This document shows, in pieces, positions 14,647 through 19,520 of a DNA stretch of 19,520 bases. The DNA is from Alteromonas_E sp964230255 (GTDB taxonomy: Bacteria > Pseudomonadota > Gammaproteobacteria > Enterobacterales > Alteromonadaceae): contig CAXRGW010000141.1 in NCBI GenBank assembly GCA_964230255.1, positions 1 to 19,520 on the forward strand, in the 5' to 3' direction. Both the position numbers and the translations under genes were made by a program. How positions within the stretch are numbered: the stretch's first letter is position 1; the number at the start of each line of letters is the position of its first letter. The notes under the pieces were generated by a model. The model saw only the letters and a list, made by a program, of their open reading frames with translations, was not told the DNA's origin and ran no database searches.

Positions 14647-16824
14647 ATGCCGAATAAACCCTATCGTTTATTGGCTACAGCGTCAGTTATTAGTGCTGCC
14701 CTGTGGCTAGGTGGTTGTTCACAGCAACCAGAAACGACTCAAGACGAAACACAAGCGGCTGCTGATACTGAACAAGCAGAAACTGCCGCTGCAGACACGA
14801 ATCCGTTTTTTACTGATTGGGATACGCCATTTGGCGCACCGCCGTTTGGTGAAATCAAAACTGAGCATTTTATGCCGGCATTTGAAAAAACCATGGAAAT
14901 GCATATGGCGCAAATCGAGGCAATTGCCAACGACGATAGCGTACCTAACTTTGCCAATACCATTGATCAAATGGAGTTGGCCGGTGCTGAGCTTACCCGT
15001 GTAGCACGTGTATTCTTCAACTTAACCGGCACAGAGTCGAGTCCTGAGTTACAAGAACTACAACGTCAGATTTCACCGATGTTGACGCGTCACCGCAACC
15101 AAATTCAAATGAACGAAGCTTTGTTTAAACGTGTTAAGGTCGTGTACGATTCGCGCAATGATTCAAATTTGTCCGCTGAGCAAATGCGTTTAATTGAACG
15201 TTTGTACGACGGTTTTGTGCGCACCGGTGCAAACCTTGAAGGTGAGCAGCGCGAACGTTTGGCTGCTATCAATGAGCGCATCAGTGCATTGACCACAGAG
15301 TTTGGTCAAAACATGTTGAATGACTCACGCGAATTTATTTTGGTCTTAGAAGAGTCAGATCTTGATGGTTTACCGCAATCTGCGATTGATGCTGCGGCAG
15401 CACAAGCTGAATCTCGCGATATGCCTGGTAAGTACGTAATTACCCTAAACCGTTCAAGTGTTGAGCCATTCTTACAGTTCTCTTCACGTCGCGATTTACG
15501 TGAAAAAGCATTTAACGGTTGGGCGCTGCGTGGCGACAACGATAATGAATTCGACAACAAAGCTAATGTTGGTGAAATCGTTCAGTTACGAGCTGAGCGC
15601 GCTAAGTTGCTAGGTTACAAGCATCACTCAGACTACGTATTAACTAACACTATGGCTGAAACACCAGAAGCGGCGATGGAGCTGTTGGAGAAAGTGTGGG
15701 CGCCAGCGGTTGCACAAGCTGAGAAAGAGCGTCAATGGATTTTAGAGTTGATGGCTGAAGAGGGTGCAGATTTTGAACTAGCGCCGTGGGATTGGCGTTA
15801 TTACACCGAGAAAGTACGTAAAGCGCGTTTCGACTTGGACCAAGCCGAAGTTGCGGTTTACTTTGAACTAGAAAACATGATCGAAGCTAAGTTCTACGTT
15901 GCTAACCGTTTGTTCGGTCTTACTTTTGAAGAGCGCAGCGACATTCCAGTGTACAACCCAGTGGTACGCGTTTGGGAAGTGAAAGATGCCGCAGGTAACT
16001 CTATTGGTTTGTTCTATGGTGATTACTACGCGCGTTCAACCAAGCGCACGGGTGCATGGATGAGTTCTTTCCGTAACCAGCAGAAGCTTGCAGGCGATGT
16101 TAAGCCGTTGATCATCAACAACATGAACCTAAACAAGCCGGCTGAAGGCGAGGCGACATTAATGACCTTCTCAGATGCAGTTACGTTATTCCACGAGTTT
16201 GGTCACGCATTGCATGGTTTGCTATCCAATGTTGAGTATCCAACGCTTGCTGGTACCAGTGTTCCGCGCGACTGGGTAGAGTTTCCGGCGCAGTTATACG
16301 AACACTTCATTGAGCAGCCATACATGCTTGAGAAGTTTGCGCGTCATTATGAAACTAATGAGCCGATGCCTGCCGAACTACTGCAGCGTATCAAAGATGC
16401 GGGCAACTTTAACCAAGGTTTTGCCACGGTTGAATATACAGCTTCTGCATTGGTAGACATGGCGTATCACAGAATGGAAGAAGTGGGTGAAATCGATGTT
16501 CGCGCGTTCGAAGATGAAGTGTTAACAGCTTTGGGCAAGCCTAAAGAGATTATCATGCGTCACCGAAGCACGCACTTTGGTCACATATTTGCAGGTGGCT
16601 ATGATTCGGCTTATTACGCGTACATGTGGTCTGAAATCCTTGATGCAGACGGTTTTGATGCCTTCTTAGAAGTGAATGATATTTTTGATGAAGAGACTTC
16701 ACAGCGTTTGTATGACTATATCTATAGTCGTGGTGACACGTTAAACTACCTAGATGCCTATACTGGTTTCCGTGGTCGTGCGCCAACTACAGATGCATTG
16801 CTTCGAAACCGCGGTTTCAACTAA
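14647..16824 (+). CDS. dcp: M3-family peptidyl-dipeptidase Dcp-like lipoprotein
   Basis: This zinc metallopeptidase of 725 residues probably removes dipeptides from short peptides in the periplasm. A signal peptide ends in the lipobox LGGC, with lipidated Cys24, followed by an acidic, Ala/Thr/Gln-rich linker to about residue 50. The M3 fold then begins with NPFFTDWDTPFGAPPFGEIK, typical of Dcp. The catalytic motif HEFGHALHGLL is at 516-526 (His516, Glu517, His520). Glu545 in DWVEFPAQLYEH is the third zinc ligand, 25 residues later as in the family. The ribosome site GAGGAA lies five bases before the ATG. It is monocistronic, flanked by terminators on both sides. E. coli Dcp is not a lipoprotein; membrane anchoring is common in marine relatives. 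Dcp rather than oligopeptidase A is judged by eye. Confidence 0.92.
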   Translation: MPNKPYRLLATASVISAALWLGGCSQQPETTQDETQAAADTEQAETAAADTNPFFTDWDTPFGAPPFGEIKTEHFMPAFEKTMEMHMAQIEAIANDDSVPNFANTIDQMELAGAELTRVARVFFNLTGTESSPELQELQRQISPMLTRHRNQIQMNEALFKRVKVVYDSRNDSNLSAEQMRLIERLYDGFVRTGANLEGEQRERLAAINERISALTTEFGQNMLNDSREFILVLEESDLDGLPQSAIDAAAAQAESRDMPGKYVITLNRSSVEPFLQFSSRRDLREKAFNGWALRGDNDNEFDNKANVGEIVQLRAERAKLLGYKHHSDYVLTNTMAETPEAAMELLEKVWAPAVAQAEKERQWILELMAEEGADFELAPWDWRYYTEKVRKARFDLDQAEVAVYFELENMIEAKFYVANRLFGLTFEERSDIPVYNPVVRVWEVKDAAGNSIGLFYGDYYARSTKRTGAWMSSFRNQQKLAGDVKPLIINNMNLNKPAEGEATLMTFSDAVTLFHEFGHALHGLLSNVEYPTLAGTSVPRDWVEFPAQLYEHFIEQPYMLEKFARHYETNEPMPAELLQRIKDAGNFNQGFATVEYTASALVDMAYHRMEEVGEIDVRAFEDEVLTALGKPKEIIMRHRSTHFGHIFAGGYDSAYYAYMWSEILDADGFDAFLEVNDIFDEETSQRLYDYIYSRGDTLNYLDAYTGFRGRAPTTDALLRNRGFN

Positions 16825-16830
16825 AAGAGA

Positions 16831-16852
16831 AAGGCCTGCATTCGCAGGCCTT
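16831..16852. terminator. Bidirectional terminator between convergent genes
   Basis: AAGGCCTGC and GCAGGCCTT form a perfect 9-bp stem around an ATTC loop. A T-rich tail follows on the plus strand (CTTTATAG), and TCTCTTTTAG follows on the minus strand. It lies between the M3 peptidase stop (16824) and the last codon of the convergent minus-strand gene (16855), so it can serve both. Confidence 0.88.
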
Positions 16853-16854
16853 CT

Positions 16855-18258
16855 TTATAGCGCGATGGTTACCCATACGAGCCGGTGATCGGAGGATACT
16901 TCTTTATCCGTGCCGCGTTTACCTATTCGGGCATCATTCATTAATAGACGCCCTGGTTCACCTTCCGCCGGCCAATAAACACCAGTCTCAACAACTGTTA
17001 AATCTGCTGATGGAACCGCATAGTCGGTTTTACTGCCAAAGGTAGCTGTACGCATTGGCGGAAATGGGTGGTCACGCCGGTTTGGCTCTTCGGTTGCTCC
17101 GGTTGAGGTTGGTAAAAAATCACCCTCAACACGTATAACGTCTGGATGAATATAAGGTTGGTTGAGCAACTGTTGAATACCGTTAAATCGAGAGTCAGTG
17201 GTGCGCCCCCAGACCGTATCAGCGTTTAAATCACCCATTATCACAAAGCTATTGCCACTGAAACCACCAAACTGACCGTTGTCGTCATAGATGCCTGCAT
17301 AGCCATCAATGTAATAGCGCCAGAACTGGTTCTCAGCGCTGTTGCGATATTTATTGTTGTCGGTAACAGTATCAAAGCCCGGTGGCGTCGGGTGTGCCAA
17401 TAATGCATTAATGACTTTATCATCATCGACCCCAGGGATAAGAATGGGGGCATCCACGTGGTTTTTAGACGACAAGCGGATGGCTTGCCATTCGTCATCA
17501 CTAAACCAGTTATCGCCGCATTGCATGCTTTCAGGGATCTGACGACTGCCATCGCATACATTGATGGTGGGATTGATGGTTTGAGGCAAATCTTTGCGTT
17601 TAAAGGTTTGGAAAGTTCGCGTGTTGGCCGTATCGATTTCGTACTTGGACATTAACGCAAATGCGTAGTGACCATGATAGAAACCAAAGCCATAGGCATC
17701 GTTGGGATCAGTTGCAGAATATCCGTCATTAGCTAAGTCCATTTCCGCAGGCAAGCCAGTATTTGTTGCATAGTTAGCAGCATAGGGGTAACTGATCGGC
17801 GTAAGCTTTTCACCGCCGTCGACACTATCGAGATTTTGACTCACGCTCAAATAATTGGCTTGGAAACCTTTCAAAGCCTGATAATTTTCGCCATAACCAT
17901 CGTTGTTAAATTCATTGAGTAATAACACATCGGGTCGCACAATTTGGATGATAGCGGCGATATTGCGAATTTGAATAATTCGCTCAGCCAAGCGGTGATC
18001 TTCCTCGTTTAAGTTTTTAGTGCGCCAGCCTTCAATCAACAGATCTTGTTGTGCGACTGGGATGTTCATAAATTCGATCCACTGCGCAAAGTGTTCGCTG
18101 GGGTCACCGTCATGGGCAAATGACACGTTAAAAGATGCAAACTTGACGGTTTTTGGGGCTGCTTTCAGTGCTGACTGCTCGTGCTTGGCAATTGAACAGG
18201 CAAATAAAAGCGAAGAGAGAATTCCAGTGGTTGCTATCTTAGCGACAGATTTAAACAT
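16855..18258 (-). CDS. Endonuclease/exonuclease/phosphatase-family lipoprotein
   Basis: This 467-residue exported protein has a metal-dependent phosphoesterase (EEP) fold. A signal peptide ends in the lipobox SLLFAC, with Cys21 from the chosen start. The EEP landmarks appear in order: VKFASFNVSFAHDG, a catalytic-Glu segment LLNEFNND, GDLNADTVWG with the catalytic Asp and Asn, and SDHRLVWV near the C-terminus. Whether it cuts nucleic acid, phospholipid or phosphate monoesters is not readable. Extracellular EEP proteins in marine bacteria may help scavenge phosphorus, which is inference. The ATG at 18258 has GAGA about nine bases upstream; a TTG at 18270 overlaps that site and is less likely. 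The gene lies downstream of the tricorn-like gene but is separated from it by a terminator. Confidence 0.85.
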   Translation of the reverse strand: MFKSVAKIATTGILSSLLFACSIAKHEQSALKAAPKTVKFASFNVSFAHDGDPSEHFAQWIEFMNIPVAQQDLLIEGWRTKNLNEEDHRLAERIIQIRNIAAIIQIVRPDVLLLNEFNNDGYGENYQALKGFQANYLSVSQNLDSVDGGEKLTPISYPYAANYATNTGLPAEMDLANDGYSATDPNDAYGFGFYHGHYAFALMSKYEIDTANTRTFQTFKRKDLPQTINPTINVCDGSRQIPESMQCGDNWFSDDEWQAIRLSSKNHVDAPILIPGVDDDKVINALLAHPTPPGFDTVTDNNKYRNSAENQFWRYYIDGYAGIYDDNGQFGGFSGNSFVIMGDLNADTVWGRTTDSRFNGIQQLLNQPYIHPDVIRVEGDFLPTSTGATEEPNRRDHPFPPMRTATFGSKTDYAVPSADLTVVETGVYWPAEGEPGRLLMNDARIGKRGTDKEVSSDHRLVWVTIAL

Positions 18259-18326
18259 ACGTTTTCTCAACTTAATTTGAAAATTGAAAGATCAACACGC
18301 CCTAGTGACATGTTTAAGGAGCATAA

Positions 18327-18356
18327 AACAAAAACGGCGAATTTAGAATTCGCCGT
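18327..18356 (-). terminator. Intrinsic terminator of the tricorn-like gene
   Basis: On the minus strand ACGGCGAATT and AATTCGCCGT form a perfect 10-bp stem around a 3-base loop, followed by TTTTTGTTTTATG. It lies about 25 bases after the tricorn-like stop, so the next minus-strand gene needs its own promoter. I could not identify one with confidence in 18259-18326. Confidence 0.88.
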
Positions 18357-18380
18357 AGTAGTAGCAAGTAGATTAAAACA

Positions 18381-19520
18381 TTAGAACTCTGTCGGCGCCG
18401 GAGGGACTGTTAATTCGCCCTTTGGATTGCGCTCAAGCTCTTTAAGTAACTCTTCTACCGCGCGTTCCAACGAAGGATCTTGTCCTTTATAGACGAGCTC
18501 TGGACGATCAATCACTTCGATATCCGGCACAACACCTTCATTCTCGATGATCCAGTTGCCATCGTTATCCAAGATTCGGAAAGTTGCAGCAATGACTTGG
18601 CCATCATCAACTAATGACGGATTGCCCGAGATACCAATGAGTCCACCCCAGGTACGCGTGCCAATCAGTACGCCTAAACCGGCTTGCTTGAAATAATAGG
18701 GCAGAGCATCGCCACCTGAGCTTGAGTAGCCATTAATCAGCATCGCTTTGGGACCATCGTGGGCAAGCTGTGGCGTCTTCGTAGGCTCTACACCGCGACG
18801 CTTCCAGTAGTTCAATGGTTTACGTGCCAACCAAGTGAGCATGTGCTCAGGGATAAAACCACCGCCGTTATAGCGGTCGTCAATAATTAACGCGTCTTTG
18901 GTGGTCTGTGGCATAAAGTTCTTAAACAATTCACGGTGACCATCTAAATGGGTATTCGGTAAGTGAACGTAGCCGATTTTACCGCCTGATAAATCATTTA
19001 CGTAATCCATACGAGATTGCACCCATTGGCGATAGCGCAAGCCTTGCTCGCTAGCGATAGGCTTGACTAACACTGTCCAAGTGTCTGCATCACTTGGCGA
19101 ACTGCTAAGTACCAGCTCGATAGTGCGGCCTTGCGTGTTTTCCAGCAGCTCGTAGACATTCTCAACACTGGTTGTGCTTTGGCCCTGAATGGCGATGATA
19201 TAGTCACCAGCACTAGCGCTTACACCGGGTTCGTCCAAAGGTGAGCGGAAGTTTTCATGCCAGTTTTCGCCCTCATAAATGCTCGCAATTTGCGCATATC
19301 CAGAACGGTGTTTGACTAACTCTGCTCCAAGTAATCCGTGCTTTTTGCGGTCCGCTTTGGGCATATCACCTGATTGCACATAAATGTGACCAGCATTAAG
19401 TTCACCGGCGATTTCACTGAACACATAATCGAGGTCAACACGGTGAGCAACCGCAGCCGCTAATGGCGCATAAGTGTCGCGGATAGCTTCCCAATCTTGA
19501 CCGTGATGGTTCTCGTCGTA
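18381..19520 (-). CDS. Tricorn-like S41 protease, C-terminal part (partial at right edge)
   Basis: The frame stays open to the window edge, so the 379 residues seen are the C-terminal third of a tricorn-type protease that normally starts with beta-propeller domains. A GTG at 19424 is internal, not a start. At the edge HHGQDWSAIRDTYAPLA is the C1 helical domain. ELNAGHIYV holds the catalytic His (19386-19388). A PDZ domain follows (DEPGVSASAGDYIIAIQG), then the S41 core with SSSGGDALPYYF, where the third Ser is the likely nucleophile, and RTWGGLIG. ENEGVVPDIEV holds the catalytic Glu. The residue after the nucleophile, an Asp that favours basic P1 residues in archaeal tricorn, is Gly here. It probably degrades peptides, perhaps feeding the Dcp-like peptidase nearby, which is inference. 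Confidence 0.9.
   Translation of the reverse strand, partial: YDENHHGQDWEAIRDTYAPLAAAVAHRVDLDYVFSEIAGELNAGHIYVQSGDMPKADRKKHGLLGAELVKHRSGYAQIASIYEGENWHENFRSPLDEPGVSASAGDYIIAIQGQSTTSVENVYELLENTQGRTIELVLSSSPSDADTWTVLVKPIASEQGLRYRQWVQSRMDYVNDLSGGKIGYVHLPNTHLDGHRELFKNFMPQTTKDALIIDDRYNGGGFIPEHMLTWLARKPLNYWKRRGVEPTKTPQLAHDGPKAMLINGYSSSGGDALPYYFKQAGLGVLIGTRTWGGLIGISGNPSLVDDGQVIAATFRILDNDGNWIIENEGVVPDIEVIDRPELVYKGQDPSLERAVEELLKELERNPKGELTVPPAPTEF

Noticed and set aside
19422..19424. GTG as the start of the tricorn-like protein.
   Set aside because: The frame continues to the window edge with recognisable tricorn C1-domain sequence, so the gene is partial here.

Overview
The window reads as a chromosome segment of a heterotrophic marine gammaproteobacterium, possibly close to the Alteromonadales. 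This rests on four things: a green-type proteorhodopsin with a complete beta-carotene-to-retinal gene set, a thioredoxin-type arsenic operon, a periplasmic Dcp-like lipoprotein peptidase, and a tricorn-like S41 protease. The genus is not determined.

Region 1 (about 1-7060) is a retinal photosystem. Proteorhodopsin (minus strand) is followed on the same strand by crtE, crtI, crtB, crtY and blh. These five genes overlap or nearly abut, so they look like one translationally coupled unit. A 10-bp GC-rich hairpin without a T-tract lies between proteorhodopsin and crtE and may set different mRNA levels for opsin and enzymes. idi is on the plus strand, converges on blh and overlaps its 3' end by 46 bp. 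The pathway is IPP/DMAPP (Idi) to GGPP (CrtE) to phytoene (CrtB) to lycopene (CrtI) to beta-carotene (CrtY) to retinal (Blh), which loads the opsin. No carotenoid hydroxylase or ketolase is present.

Region 2 (about 7060-10190) is AT-rich, gene-poor and decayed. It holds a long leader upstream of proteorhodopsin, a small two-helix membrane protein, a 17-bp palindrome, a STAS-like gene broken by one in-frame TGA, a decayed 2OG-Fe(II) oxygenase, a fragment resembling CmcJ/NvfI-type oxidoreductases, an orphan HEVGHH metallopeptidase-like gene, and an unidentified coding-like remnant.

Region 3 (10191-11794) is an overlapping pair: an iron-containing alcohol dehydrogenase and a hot-dog thioesterase. 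Region 4 (about 11833-14495) is an arsenic operon, arsR-arsC-arsH-acr3. It has a near-consensus promoter whose -10 lies inside an inverted repeat (candidate ArsR operator), and it ends at a strong intrinsic terminator.

Region 5 (14647-19520) holds exported hydrolases: an M3 peptidase lipoprotein (plus), then on the minus strand an endonuclease/exonuclease/phosphatase-family lipoprotein and the C-terminal part of a tricorn-like protease that runs off the right edge. Intrinsic terminators separate these units. I see no RNA genes, CRISPR arrays or insertion sequences. I did not find a clearly new system. The least explained items are the proteorhodopsin upstream region with its small membrane protein and palindrome, the PR/crtE hairpin, and the decayed island.
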